Below are positions 9,520-19,670 of a stretch of 38,128 nucleotides of DNA, one piece after another. Where the stretch lies: the NCBI GenBank assembly GCA_029858425.1, contig JAOUFE010000005.1, positions 1 through 38,128 of the forward strand, in the 5' to 3' direction. The stretch's first letter is position 1, and each line of letters starts with the position of its first letter. The stretch comes from Spirochaetia bacterium. Its GTDB lineage: Bacteria; Spirochaetota; Leptospiria; Turneriellales; JAOUFE01. The notes beneath the pieces were generated by a model. That model had not been told where the DNA came from, did no database searches, and worked only from the letters and a program-made list of their open reading frames with translations. The position numbers and the translations under genes were made by a program.

Positions 9520-10185
9520 TTAGCCGGATAATTTATAAATGAATCGGCCTATAATTTGTTTTTCATCCAGACACCCGAAAACGCGCGAATCAACAGAATG
9601 GTCTTGATTATCTCCCATAACGCAATATTTATTGTTTTTAATGGCGTGGATTCTTTTTATTAAGATATCCCCGGTACCCGGAATATCGGGACGGCGAAAT
9701 ACAATGATATCGTTTAGCGCAGGTTTTCTTTCAAAGCCCGGATGCAGTCGCCTTACAGTATTACTTTTTTCATAAAAATTGATAATTAGTCCCATCGATA
9801 TTTTTTCCACAACAATGAAATCATCCGGATGCAGAATGGGAACCATGGAATGGTTTTGAACCCGGAATGGCTGGATAAAAAAATATTTTATATGGGCTAA
9901 AATGATAAATGCCCACAGTAGAATACTGGTAAATAACTTTAAAATTTGAATTTGTGCCTCTTTTTTCCGAATCATGGCAGGTTTCTGAAAAGTAGCGGGT
10001 AATTTTATGGAGAATAGCAGAAATAGAGAAAAAAAAACATACTCTATCCATGGTTGATTCGTACTCGTCAGAAAGAACAGGATATAAACAAGGATGATTG
10101 TCAGGGCAAATATTCTCACCGTCAGCCTGAATACCAGAAATGCCACAAGCCGAAAACAAAATTTAATGGAGTCCAGAGGTTTCAT
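9520..10185 (-). CDS. lepB: Signal peptidase I
   Basis: 'NHSMVPILHPDDFIVVEKIS', 'DIIVFRRPD', 'ILIKRIHAI', 'VMGDNQDHSVDSRVFG'. The ORF extends to 10305, but ATG at 10183-10185 (MKPLDS) seems a better start. Confidence 0.88.
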   Translation of the reverse strand: MKPLDSIKFCFRLVAFLVFRLTVRIFALTIILVYILFFLTSTNQPWIEYVFFSLFLLFSIKLPATFQKPAMIRKKEAQIQILKLFTSILLWAFIILAHIKYFFIQPFRVQNHSMVPILHPDDFIVVEKISMGLIINFYEKSNTVRRLHPGFERKPALNDIIVFRRPDIPGTGDILIKRIHAIKNNKYCVMGDNQDHSVDSRVFGCLDEKQIIGRFIYKLSG

Positions 10186-10334
10186 AAAAAAATAGAGTAA
10201 AATAAAAAAATAATGGTCAATTTGGCATAAATTAAGTTTCATACAAATATAGAATAAATCTAATATGTAACATGCCAGGTTGAACAAGTTTTGAATTTCT
10301 GGCATTTTGGCAACTGTACATTAAAGGAACCCCG

Positions 10335-11450
10335 ATGAATATTCTTTCGTTTTGTAAAAGTACTGATTTTAGAAAAACAATGGATTGTGAAGTGATACAG
10401 GCAAATGAAAATGATATTTCGAAAATGGATGTTGATCCGCGAATGTTTCATGCAATTCTGATCGATAACTCAAAGACCGCAAAGAAAATAAGGTCTGGTC
10501 TTTCGAAAAAAAACAAAATATTCATTCCTGTGATAATGCTCTTGAAAAAAAATATTTCCTATGCTGGGCTCAGGCGTTGTATGGATTCAGGAATCCATGA
10601 CTTTTCCCTGGATCCCTATACTGATCTAAATGACATTATTATTCTAAACTATCGCAAAATGGAGCAAATGCTTGAATTCGCCGAGGGAAAAATAAATCGC
10701 ATTCGGGAATCTCTCGTTCAGTCTATTCCGCACGAGTTTAACACGCCAATGACATCCATTCTGGGATTTGCTTCGATTATGGCCAAAGACCTGATTGTAG
10801 ATCCGGTAATTCAAAAAGGATTTTCCATGAATATTTTAAACTCGGCCAGTCGTTTACAAAGAGTGGTCGACAGTTTTACATATTATTCACATTTGCTGAT
10901 TAAACTGTCTTCAAATTGCGAGGTTTGTTTTTCCAGGTCATTTTTTTTGAGAAATCCGGATCAAATACTAAAACTCGTCATCCATGATTTGCAGCACAGT
11001 TTCAGCAGGAAAATAAAATATACCGTGAGCTCTGGTATTGTGCGCTGCAATGAAACAAATTTTTACAAGCTGATATTTTATATTCTTGAAAACGCATTAA
11101 AATTTTCAAAAAGCAAATCAGCGGTAGTGGTGGAGTCATACAACTCGGGCGAACAATACCATATCGTTATTTATAATGAAGGTTCCGGGTTTGATATGGA
11201 TCAACTGAAATACCTTGGAGTTTTTGCTCCGATGGACTATGATGTCCATAACCAGCAGGGGATTGGAATGGGACTTGCCATAGCGCAGACTCTTTTAAAA
11301 ATTTATGACGGAGATATCAATATTCTGTCAAAAAAGAATAGATATACCAAAATAGAAATTATTTTAAAAACAAATTTAAAAGTCTATAATAACAATACGG
11401 ATCAAATATTTTCAAATGTACGCGACTTTCGACAGTATCTTCCCGCTTGA
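10335..11450 (+). CDS. Sensor histidine kinase with receiver-like N-terminal domain
   Basis: H-box 'SIPHEFNTPMTSILGF', N-box 'FYILENALKFSKS', G-box 'QQGIGMGLAIAQTLLKIYDGDI'. Confidence 0.85.
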   Translation: MNILSFCKSTDFRKTMDCEVIQANENDISKMDVDPRMFHAILIDNSKTAKKIRSGLSKKNKIFIPVIMLLKKNISYAGLRRCMDSGIHDFSLDPYTDLNDIIILNYRKMEQMLEFAEGKINRIRESLVQSIPHEFNTPMTSILGFASIMAKDLIVDPVIQKGFSMNILNSASRLQRVVDSFTYYSHLLIKLSSNCEVCFSRSFFLRNPDQILKLVIHDLQHSFSRKIKYTVSSGIVRCNETNFYKLIFYILENALKFSKSKSAVVVESYNSGEQYHIVIYNEGSGFDMDQLKYLGVFAPMDYDVHNQQGIGMGLAIAQTLLKIYDGDINILSKKNRYTKIEIILKTNLKVYNNNTDQIFSNVRDFRQYLPA

Positions 11451-11466
11451 TTTTTTATATAAAAAA
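11451..11466. terminator. Possible AT-rich bidirectional terminator between convergent genes
   Basis: Palindrome TTTTTTATATAAAAAA in the 29-bp gap between convergent ORFs. Confidence 0.3.
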
Positions 11467-11479
11467 AGTTCTGGGCAAT

Positions 11480-14400
11480 TTATTGGAGAAACATTTTCTC
11501 AAATTCTGTACCGGATACCGGTTTACCAAAGAAATGTCCCTGCCAGGAAAGGCATCCATGCTCTTTTAGGAGATCTCTTTGTTCAATGGTTTCGACTCCC
11601 TCGGCAATGACATCCAGCAATAAAATTTTGCCAAGACCGATGATCGTTTGCACGATAAGAGCATCGGTGGTACTTATTGACATATTTTGAACAAATGATT
11701 TGTCAATCTTGAGTTGATTTAAAGGGAGACGGGAAAGGTAGGATAATGATGAATAGCCCGTGCCAAAGTCATCCATGGAAAAATGGACGCCCAGATCTTT
11801 GAGCTCCTTCATTCGTTGAATGGTTTCGTCTATGTCTTCCAGAAGTACGCTTTCAGTTAGTTCCAGTTTGAGTTTCTCCGGGTTGATGCCTGTTTTTTTT
11901 ATGATACCTGTTACTCTGCCAACAAAATCATTTTGTCGAAATTGTTTGGCGCTTATATTAACCGCAAGTTGCAACAGTCCGAGTCTGGCATCCATCTCCC
12001 AGCTTTTCAATTGCCTGCAGGCCGCCTCTAAAACCCAATAACCGATGGGAACGATTAATCCCGTTTCTTCGGCCAGCGGAATAAATTGAACCGGAAGAAT
12101 ATAACCTCGTTCCGGATGTTCCCATCTGAGAAGGACTTCGGCTCCTGAAATATGGTCATTGTGGTTTACCTGAATTTGGAAAAAAAGTTTAAACTGGTTT
12201 TTGGCGAGCGCAAGACCAAGTTCCTTCTCAAAGGCAATATTAACTTCCATGGCAGCATGCGTTTCCGGATCAAAAAAACGAAGCGTATTGCGTCCTGAAC
12301 GTTTGGCCTGATACATGGCTGTATCTGCCTGCTTTAGAAGTTCATCCTGACTGTTTGTTTTTCCAAAAAATAATGCAATTCCAATACTGGGCGAGCTGTG
12401 ATATTCAAATCCTCCCAATGAAAAGGGACGATTGATGACGATGCGAATTTTTTCAGCGAGGATTTCCGCCTGTAGTATGCCCCACTCTTTTTCCGGGTGC
12501 AGGTTGTTTAAAATAATTACAAATTCATCTCCTCCGAGACGAGACACCGTATCGTCGGATCGCACACATTCCTGAAGACGCTGCGCCGTTTGAATCAACA
12601 GTTGGTCGCCTTTCTCATGTCCCTGCGTATCATTCAGGTTTTTAAATTTATCAAGATCAATAAACAGTATGGCTCCATGATGTCGATTTCGCTCACTTGC
12701 TGCCAAGGCTTGCTTCAGCCGGTCCTGAAGCAGGCGGCGGTTTGGCAACCGGGTAAGCGGATCAAAAAATGCAAGGTTATGAATGGTTTGTTCGGCTTGT
12801 TTGCGTTCTATGGCAATTGCGGCAATATATCCTGCTTCTTTCATTAACTTTAAGTCAGTATGGCCTGGATGTCCTGGTTCTCTTCGGTAAATGGCGAAGG
12901 CTCCGAGAATTTTACCGATGGAATCATATATTGGCTCTGACCAGCATGAAACAAGATCAAACCGGGCGGCCAACTCCCTGTAATTTATCCAGTAGGGATG
13001 AGAACGAACATCATCTACAATTACCGTTTCTCCACGCCAGACTGCGGTTCCGCATGATCCATTTCCGTTCCCAATTTCAAGTCCATCAATGGCTTTGCAA
13101 TATTCTTCCGGAAGATGGGGGGCTGATACAACTTTTAAATGTTTACCGTCAGAATCAATCAACATAATACTCACCAATAGTCCAGGTCGAAACTTCTCTG
13201 TCTGCGAAGCCACCAGATCCAGAATTTGATGGAGCGGTTCATTATTTGCAAGTTTTTCAAACACGCGCAATCGTGTTTCTTCGAGAGCCTCATGTTGTTT
13301 TAAATCAGTAATATCGCGTCCAAAGGCCAAAGCGCCAATAATTTTACCGGTATTGTCCGTCTCGGCAACAAAAAAAATATGATGAGTTCGCAGATCACCG
13401 GCAGGATTTAGCAATGATATTTCAACCTGATCCCGTTCCCCGGTGCTTATTACCTTTCGCAAAATATTCTCGTAATTTTCAATACCGGTAATACCACTAT
13501 TCTGGTTTTCTGAAGGTTTTTTGCCAATCAGAGAATACGGGGATACATTTACTGTTTTTCCCATGGCATGATTGGCATAAACCGCCCGACATTCTTTGTC
13601 GTAGCGGATAATGTTGTCCGGAGAGCTTTCTGCAAGGGAGCGAAATTCATTCTCCTGCTTTTGCAGCAACTGTTCCATTTGTTTTCGCCCAGATATGTCG
13701 CGGACAACTGCTTGAAGAACTCTTTTCCCGTCCAATATCAATGAGCTCAAGAGGACTTCTGCCGGAAAGGTTTTTCCGGAATCAACGCGTCTGTGAATCC
13801 ATTCAAAACGAAGACTTCCTTCTTCCAGCGCTTTCTCAATGTGTTGATTGGCCAACAACAAGGAATTTGCCCCTCCGGGTTGTTCTGGAGGAGATAAATC
13901 TTTAGGGCGGCAATTGCAAAATTCCTCGATGGTCAGGCATCCAAACATAGATAATGTCGCCGTATTGCAGTCAAAGAAACCTTTTTCTGTCAGCAACATT
14001 ACAGCATCGCTTGTTGAATTATATAATGTTCGAAATTTGGCTTCAGAACGGCTCAGGATTTCTTCGCGAAGGATGCCGTTCAGTCGAAGCAAAATATTTT
14101 CTTTAAAAGCAAGGTTGGTACGTCGTCCAATCAAACTGGTAAGAACAAGATAAATGATTACCATTAAACCCATAGCAAAAGAGAGTTCCCCTCCTTCGAT
14201 AAACAGGCGGAGACCAAGGGTTCCCATTAGGGGGATGGAAAATAATAATACAGAGATAAAATCTATAGACATCGAAGTGATGACGCCGGCAGTCAACCCG
14301 GCAAAAGCCAGAGACATAAATGCCTGATGAGGAATGTCATTTGGAGGAAACATCATAATACACGAGATTGTCCATCCCAGGGAACTGGCTGCCATTCCCG

Positions 14401-14731
14401 CCCGAAATCTTATCAGCCATTTCCGGTCATCCGCTTTGGAAGTGCGGCCGTAAGATAAAAAGATAAATATGCGGCCACTGGTAATAACGGCCTGGATAAA
14501 AATCCATTTCAGGATAACGGAATGAGATATCACATCCCATACTATACCTGCAAGGATAACAGTAATTAATATATTGGCAGTCAGGGGAGACAGCGCTCCT
14601 TCATATAAATATCGTACCTGATCGCGGCGAATGGCCTCAGTTTCACGGGGGTTGGGGAGGATGTTTTCGGATTTCATTGCGGAGGTCTCTGGAGAATGGA
14701 AACTGTTTTTTTTCCTGTTAGTCGCCGTCAA
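11480..14731 (-). CDS. MASE-like membrane / PAS / PAS / GAF / GGDEF / EAL protein (c-di-GMP turnover)
   Basis: 'DPLTRLPNRRLL', I-site RSDD five residues before GGDEF ('SRLGGDEFVIIL'), 'LTESVLLED', 'FSMDDFGTGYSSLSYLSRLPLNQLKIDKSFV'. Confidence 0.93.
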   Translation of the reverse strand: MTATNRKKNSFHSPETSAMKSENILPNPRETEAIRRDQVRYLYEGALSPLTANILITVILAGIVWDVISHSVILKWIFIQAVITSGRIFIFLSYGRTSKADDRKWLIRFRAGMAASSLGWTISCIMMFPPNDIPHQAFMSLAFAGLTAGVITSMSIDFISVLLFSIPLMGTLGLRLFIEGGELSFAMGLMVIIYLVLTSLIGRRTNLAFKENILLRLNGILREEILSRSEAKFRTLYNSTSDAVMLLTEKGFFDCNTATLSMFGCLTIEEFCNCRPKDLSPPEQPGGANSLLLANQHIEKALEEGSLRFEWIHRRVDSGKTFPAEVLLSSLILDGKRVLQAVVRDISGRKQMEQLLQKQENEFRSLAESSPDNIIRYDKECRAVYANHAMGKTVNVSPYSLIGKKPSENQNSGITGIENYENILRKVISTGERDQVEISLLNPAGDLRTHHIFFVAETDNTGKIIGALAFGRDITDLKQHEALEETRLRVFEKLANNEPLHQILDLVASQTEKFRPGLLVSIMLIDSDGKHLKVVSAPHLPEEYCKAIDGLEIGNGNGSCGTAVWRGETVIVDDVRSHPYWINYRELAARFDLVSCWSEPIYDSIGKILGAFAIYRREPGHPGHTDLKLMKEAGYIAAIAIERKQAEQTIHNLAFFDPLTRLPNRRLLQDRLKQALAASERNRHHGAILFIDLDKFKNLNDTQGHEKGDQLLIQTAQRLQECVRSDDTVSRLGGDEFVIILNNLHPEKEWGILQAEILAEKIRIVINRPFSLGGFEYHSSPSIGIALFFGKTNSQDELLKQADTAMYQAKRSGRNTLRFFDPETHAAMEVNIAFEKELGLALAKNQFKLFFQIQVNHNDHISGAEVLLRWEHPERGYILPVQFIPLAEETGLIVPIGYWVLEAACRQLKSWEMDARLGLLQLAVNISAKQFRQNDFVGRVTGIIKKTGINPEKLKLELTESVLLEDIDETIQRMKELKDLGVHFSMDDFGTGYSSLSYLSRLPLNQLKIDKSFVQNMSISTTDALIVQTIIGLGKILLLDVIAEGVETIEQRDLLKEHGCLSWQGHFFGKPVSGTEFEKMFLQ

Positions 14732-14790
14732 ATAAATAAATATTCTGCTTTTGCTTTACGCAATTAGGGCAACCTGTAAAATGCCAAGCG

Positions 14791-15237
14791 ATGAACTTTA
14801 CGGGAGAAAAAGATTTAACCCACGGTAAAAAAATATCCTTTGCAGATACGGACGACTGGGGAAAAACATGTTATGGAGTATCGTTTAATACAGATTATCA
14901 ATACAATGTCACAGGAGTGGAGCTTTATTCCATAAAAAATGGAATTGTTCGCTGGAACTACAAAGACGGCATTACATACAGCCAGGCATGGGAGTCCGCC
15001 GCAGAAAAACTCGGGGTGGGGATGAATTCCCATCTGTCAGCCCAGCTAATTGGGGATAAAAAAGATATGCAAAATATATTTAACATTATGCTTGAAATCA
15101 TAATGAACAAACTTTCTATCAACATCAACAACAGCAGCCAAAATCCTCTTTCGCATTACCTGAAAGAGAGTCTTCAAAAAATACTTGTGGAAAAAAAAGG
15201 ACTGCGCCTGGATCGTTCTTTTTTAAAAATATTATGA
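14791..15237 (+). CDS. Hypothetical protein, no recognised family
   Basis: 148-aa ORF with ATGA overlap to the next gene. Confidence 0.6.
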   Translation: MNFTGEKDLTHGKKISFADTDDWGKTCYGVSFNTDYQYNVTGVELYSIKNGIVRWNYKDGITYSQAWESAAEKLGVGMNSHLSAQLIGDKKDMQNIFNIMLEIIMNKLSININNSSQNPLSHYLKESLQKILVEKKGLRLDRSFLKIL

Positions 15238-15905
15238 AAAGTGTTTTATTGATCGGAGCTACCGGTCTTGTTGGTTCCCATTGCCTTGAAGTTTTATTAG
15301 ATCAAAAATGGGTGGGTATGGTTACCATACTGACGCGAAATGATCCAGGTATCAAGCATAAAAAGCTGGTTTGCGAAATTGTTGATTTTGAAAATATTGA
15401 AAAATATAAAAAAAGAATTAAATGTGACGCGATGATATCGACATTTGGGACAACCATAAAAATGGCAGGCTATAATAAAGAAATATTTTATAAATGGGAT
15501 GTTGGCATTCCCTTGTCTGTGGCGGCCATTGCCTTTGAAAATGGATGCAAACATTTCCTATTTGTAAGCGCCGCCGGGGTAAGCGAAAAATCTCCTTTTT
15601 TTTATTCAAAATGCAAGGGGACAATGGAAAAACTTTCGCAGAAAATTGGCTTTCCATGCGTTGATATTTTTCAACCGTCGTTCCTGACCGGCGAGCGAAA
15701 AGAAAAAAGAACCGGTGAAAAAATATTTTCAATAATAATGCCTTTTTTAAAGATATTATTTATTGGTCCGCTGAAAAAATACAATCCAGTAGAGGCAAAA
15801 CAGGTGGCTCATGCCATCGTCAAGGAGGCTGAAAATCCAAAACCAGGGGTACACAGGCACACCTGGAAAGAATTAAAATCTCAGGGGCGGCTTCTGGCCA
15901 ATTAA
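15234..15905 (+). CDS. NAD(P)-binding oxidoreductase, NmrA/HTATIP2-like
   Basis: N-terminal Rossmann 'VLLIGATGLVGSHCLEVLL', 'FLFVSAAGVSEKSPFFYSKCKGTMEK', 'IFQPSFLTGER'. Confidence 0.85.
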   Translation: MKSVLLIGATGLVGSHCLEVLLDQKWVGMVTILTRNDPGIKHKKLVCEIVDFENIEKYKKRIKCDAMISTFGTTIKMAGYNKEIFYKWDVGIPLSVAAIAFENGCKHFLFVSAAGVSEKSPFFYSKCKGTMEKLSQKIGFPCVDIFQPSFLTGERKEKRTGEKIFSIIMPFLKILFIGPLKKYNPVEAKQVAHAIVKEAENPKPGVHRHTWKELKSQGRLLAN

Positions 15906-16832
15906 ACCAAGTTCCTGGAAAAGAAGCGCATACCGGTCAAAATAATTTTTCTCCTGTTTGATGATATTTTTTCGGTTTCTGTTTATTCTAAAGTAAAATG
16001 GATATAAAAAAACCGGTAACGGGAAATCTGTGCCAAAGAGCAATCTGTCTTTGATTGCGGGATGGCTTTGCAAAAAAGGAATAATCCCGGAACGGGTAAG
16101 CAAAGTCAATGCCGAAATATCAAGATAAAAATTCGGATAACGCGCGATTAAATTCAGAATAATTTTTTTGTATGGTTCAAAAAATATCAGCCCGCCGGAA
16201 CATCCGTGAGCCGCAATCAAGGTAACTCCTTCATCCAGAGCCATCCTGAATCGGTCGGGATGTCCATAGGATTGATTGAGCGGTCTCAGGGCAAATTCAA
16301 ATCCGCTGTGAGTGAGAAGGGGGATATTCTTTTGAGCAAGCAGTTTGTAAAATTTTTTGAAATTTTTATTGTCTGGCGCAAACCCCTGCGTGTTGGGCAG
16401 AACTTTTATCAAAGCGGCTTTTCTGGCTGCAGCCTTCTCCAGCTCCCTGATTGCGTCTTTTCGCGCCGGATTAATCGAGGCTCCAAACAGCAGGTTTTTT
16501 TTTCGGCGAATAGAATCATACACATAATCATTGGCGATCATAAAGTCTGTTTTAAGCTCGTCAAGATTGCCTCGTGTGTCATAAACTCCGTCAAGACCAA
16601 AAACAATACCATTTTTTGCAAACCTTGACTGGCCAATTTGATCGTTAATCAGCATAAAATATTTTTCGTTAAAATCAATATCATTTAAATTCAGTCCGTG
16701 ATAATTAGAAATATATCTATATGATAAATTCCGTATAAATGATTTTTTTACAATATTTTTGTATTTTAGGGAATTTTTGGAAGGAAGAGCCATCGCATGA
16801 ATGTGGCAATCGGTTAGAATTCGCTGTCGCAT
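15873..16832 (-). CDS. Metal-dependent amidohydrolase (Amidohydro_2 type)
   Basis: 'TDCHIHA', 'PLLTHSGFEF', 'TLIAAHGCSGG', 'FYLDISALT', 'DRLLFGTDFPLP'. Confidence 0.85.
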   Translation of the reverse strand: MRQRILTDCHIHAMALPSKNSLKYKNIVKKSFIRNLSYRYISNYHGLNLNDIDFNEKYFMLINDQIGQSRFAKNGIVFGLDGVYDTRGNLDELKTDFMIANDYVYDSIRRKKNLLFGASINPARKDAIRELEKAAARKAALIKVLPNTQGFAPDNKNFKKFYKLLAQKNIPLLTHSGFEFALRPLNQSYGHPDRFRMALDEGVTLIAAHGCSGGLIFFEPYKKIILNLIARYPNFYLDISALTLLTRSGIIPFLQSHPAIKDRLLFGTDFPLPVFLYPFYFRINRNRKNIIKQEKNYFDRYALLFQELGLIGQKPPLRF

Positions 16833-16930
16833 GATTTTGTCTTATGTAAGGGATTCAAGGTACAACAAAATAGCGGGACGATCAATTTTTTTAATATACC
16901 GACAAGCTGAAAAAAATATGGTATCCATCA

Positions 16931-19024
16931 ATGCTTTCTTCGCGTGTGCATTTTTGCCAATTTATTGGAATATTAATTTTTTGGTTTTTGCAGATAATAA
17001 ACAATCCGGTGATCGACGCTCAGACGCTAAATGCAGGAAATTCTGAAAAAACAAGCTACAGTATGAGTAGATATTTAGACTTCTATGAGGATAAATCCGG
17101 CAATAAAACAATCGAAGATATTATTAAATCGCCAGAAAATTTATTCCATAAAAATACCTCAGAGTATCCGGCCTTTGGGTTTAGTAAATCTGCCTTTTGG
17201 GGAAAATTTTCCTGGAGCGGAGGAAAAAAGGATTCCAAATGGTATCTTGTTTTTGACTATTCTATGCTCGAAACAGTAGAGCTTTATATGCAAGACCCTC
17301 TTACCGGCAGCATCGAAAAGCGCATCAATGGCAATAGTGTCCCGTTATACAACAAAACCATAAAACACAGAAAAGCCGTATTTCCATTGAATTCTCCGGA
17401 AAATAAAATCCAGAATATATATTTCAAAGTGAAATCTCGCGATACCGTCGAAATCCCGCTTCTTTTATTTACAAATGATGCATTTTATGAAGTAGAAAAC
17501 CGGAATTTGTTTTTTTCAGGATTATATTATGGAATTATTCTGGTGATGATTATTTATAATTTTTTCCTTTATTTGTCGCTTCGCGATATTGCTTACCTGC
17601 ATTACGTTGTTATGATATTTTCGTATGGGCTGGCTCAGGCGGGAATGGATGGTTTTTTATACCAGTACTTGTTTCCAGAAAACGGGAGCATGGCAAATAC
17701 AGTACGTATTATTTTGGCCAATGTTACCATATTTTTTGGAGTAAAATTTTCGGAAAGTTTTCTGGACTTAAAGAAAAGAATTCCCGGAATAAAAAATATT
17801 TTGCTGCTGTTTTATACTGGAACAATGCTAAATGCCGTTTTAACCATTCTAAACTTTTTTATGGCTGCCCGGATTTTATTTGTATTCATGTTTTTGTCTA
17901 CCTTTATGTTCCTTTATTTGTCAATCAGGTTATATAATAAATATCCGCCGATCAGACTTTATTTTTTTGCCTGGTTTATGTTTATTCTTGGGACTTTATT
18001 GTGGTCTTTGAAGCTGTTTCATCTTTACGTGCCGGGTTTTATTTTCTCCTTGCAGTTTGGATCTGCCGTAGAGGTGACATTGCTTTCCTTTGCCCTTGGG
18101 AGCAGAATTAACCTGATGAATGCTGAAAAAGAAACTATGAAAATCGAAGCGTTAAAACAAAAACAGCTCATGGAAAAAAACAGATTTCAAATGAAACTGT
18201 TTCAGAAAAGAACCGAGGGTATTGAAAAAGAATTGCAGTTGGCAAGAGAAATTCAAATCAGCATGATACCGCTTAATTCCGGGTTTGAGAACATACATGG
18301 TTTATACCTCCCCATGGATAAAATTGGCGGCGATTTTTATGATTTAATTCCCCTTGGAGAAGGAAAGATCGGAATATTTATCAGCGACGTTTCCGGACAC
18401 GGAATTCCAGCCGCATTAATTACGGTTATGCTGCGAACCATGATTCTAAACTCTGTAAACGAAAAACGAATCGAAAAAAAAATGTCGATGCTTTTAGAAC
18501 CGGAAAAGTTTATGGTGCATTTAAACAATTATTTGTATGGGCATCTTCAGGGGAATTTTGTAACAGCATTTTACGGCGTATATGATATTCTGGAGAGGAC
18601 TATGAAGTATACAAGCGCCGCGCATCCACCCGGGATATGGTTGTCCGTCAAGAGCGACAAAGAGGGTGAGAATAATGTTGCTTTAAGTTTTATGGATGTC
18701 AGCCCGCAGATGCCCCCTTTGGGCGTGTTTCGTCTCGATCCGAAAAGAAATAATATTGTTGTAAAAAACCTTTCTCTTGCAACGTCGGATCGCGTAATAT
18801 TGTATACAGATGGACTGATGGATAATATAGGATACGATTATTTGAATTTTAAAGATGGCGTAAGCTCTTTTAAAGGCACAATATTGTACGATATTTTTCA
18901 ACAGTCAAAAAATATGGATTTAAAAACAATTCTGGAACAACTCAGCGTTCAACTTCTTTTGACCACAGAAGCTTCTTCCCTGTGCGATGATGTATGTGTG
19001 CTGGTGTTGGAGGCTAATAGATGA
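16931..19024 (+). CDS. 7TMR-DISM sensor with PP2C/SpoIIE phosphatase output
   Basis: N-terminal DISM extracellular-like region, seven-TM stretch, 'KIGGDFYDLIPLGEGKIGIFISDVSGHGIPAALITV', 'SAAHPPGIWL', 'VILYTDGLMDN'. Confidence 0.9.
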   Translation: MLSSRVHFCQFIGILIFWFLQIINNPVIDAQTLNAGNSEKTSYSMSRYLDFYEDKSGNKTIEDIIKSPENLFHKNTSEYPAFGFSKSAFWGKFSWSGGKKDSKWYLVFDYSMLETVELYMQDPLTGSIEKRINGNSVPLYNKTIKHRKAVFPLNSPENKIQNIYFKVKSRDTVEIPLLLFTNDAFYEVENRNLFFSGLYYGIILVMIIYNFFLYLSLRDIAYLHYVVMIFSYGLAQAGMDGFLYQYLFPENGSMANTVRIILANVTIFFGVKFSESFLDLKKRIPGIKNILLLFYTGTMLNAVLTILNFFMAARILFVFMFLSTFMFLYLSIRLYNKYPPIRLYFFAWFMFILGTLLWSLKLFHLYVPGFIFSLQFGSAVEVTLLSFALGSRINLMNAEKETMKIEALKQKQLMEKNRFQMKLFQKRTEGIEKELQLAREIQISMIPLNSGFENIHGLYLPMDKIGGDFYDLIPLGEGKIGIFISDVSGHGIPAALITVMLRTMILNSVNEKRIEKKMSMLLEPEKFMVHLNNYLYGHLQGNFVTAFYGVYDILERTMKYTSAAHPPGIWLSVKSDKEGENNVALSFMDVSPQMPPLGVFRLDPKRNNIVVKNLSLATSDRVILYTDGLMDNIGYDYLNFKDGVSSFKGTILYDIFQQSKNMDLKTILEQLSVQLLLTTEASSLCDDVCVLVLEANR

Positions 19025-19650
19025 AAAGCAAATCAACTGAAAATAAAGGATATTTTGATCAGCTTTCCAAAGATTGGGATCAAAATTCCATGAGGCATCA
19101 AATTGCCCTGAATGTGGCGCGAAGTATTCATAAAAATGTTTCTTTAAAAAAAGATTCGGTGATGCTGGATTTTGGATGCGGAACGGGGCTTGTTTCTTTT
19201 TTCTTCTATCCGAAACTAAAAAGACTGGATGGAGTTGACACTTCGATCGGAATGGTTGAAGAATTTAATAAAAAAGCAAAAAAAGAAACATTTGAGAATG
19301 CCGGCGCCAGAGTTTTTAATATGGAAAATGAAGTATTGCCTGTTAAAGAATATGACGTAATCGTCAGCTCTATGGTTTTTCATCATATAAAATCGCCGAC
19401 ACAGCTTTTAAAAAAATTGCATGAGGCTTTAAAACCCGGAGGCGTTCTTGCTATCGCCGATCTCGATGAAGAGGATGGTACATTTCATCCTGCTGAGGCC
19501 GAAAGCGTTCATCATAATGGATTTTCAAGAAAACAAATATCACAATGGTTTGCCGGTGCAGGATATCAATCTGTTGCTCTGGAAACTGTTATGAATTTCA
19601 ACAGGGAAGGGCATGAATATTCCATTTTTCTTTGTCGGGGAAGCAAATAG
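19021..19650 (+). CDS. Class I SAM-dependent methyltransferase
   Basis: 'VMLDFGCGTGLVSFFF', 'DVIVSSMVFHHIKSPTQLLKKLHEALKPGGVLAIADLDEEDG'. Confidence 0.9.
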   Translation: MKSKSTENKGYFDQLSKDWDQNSMRHQIALNVARSIHKNVSLKKDSVMLDFGCGTGLVSFFFYPKLKRLDGVDTSIGMVEEFNKKAKKETFENAGARVFNMENEVLPVKEYDVIVSSMVFHHIKSPTQLLKKLHEALKPGGVLAIADLDEEDGTFHPAEAESVHHNGFSRKQISQWFAGAGYQSVALETVMNFNREGHEYSIFLCRGSK

Positions 19651-19670
19651 CAGTATTTTCAGGAAAAAAT

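Noticed and set aside
12769-13167. 132-aa plus-strand ORF
   Set aside because: Antisense to the PAS/GGDEF/EAL gene, with no motif or SD support.
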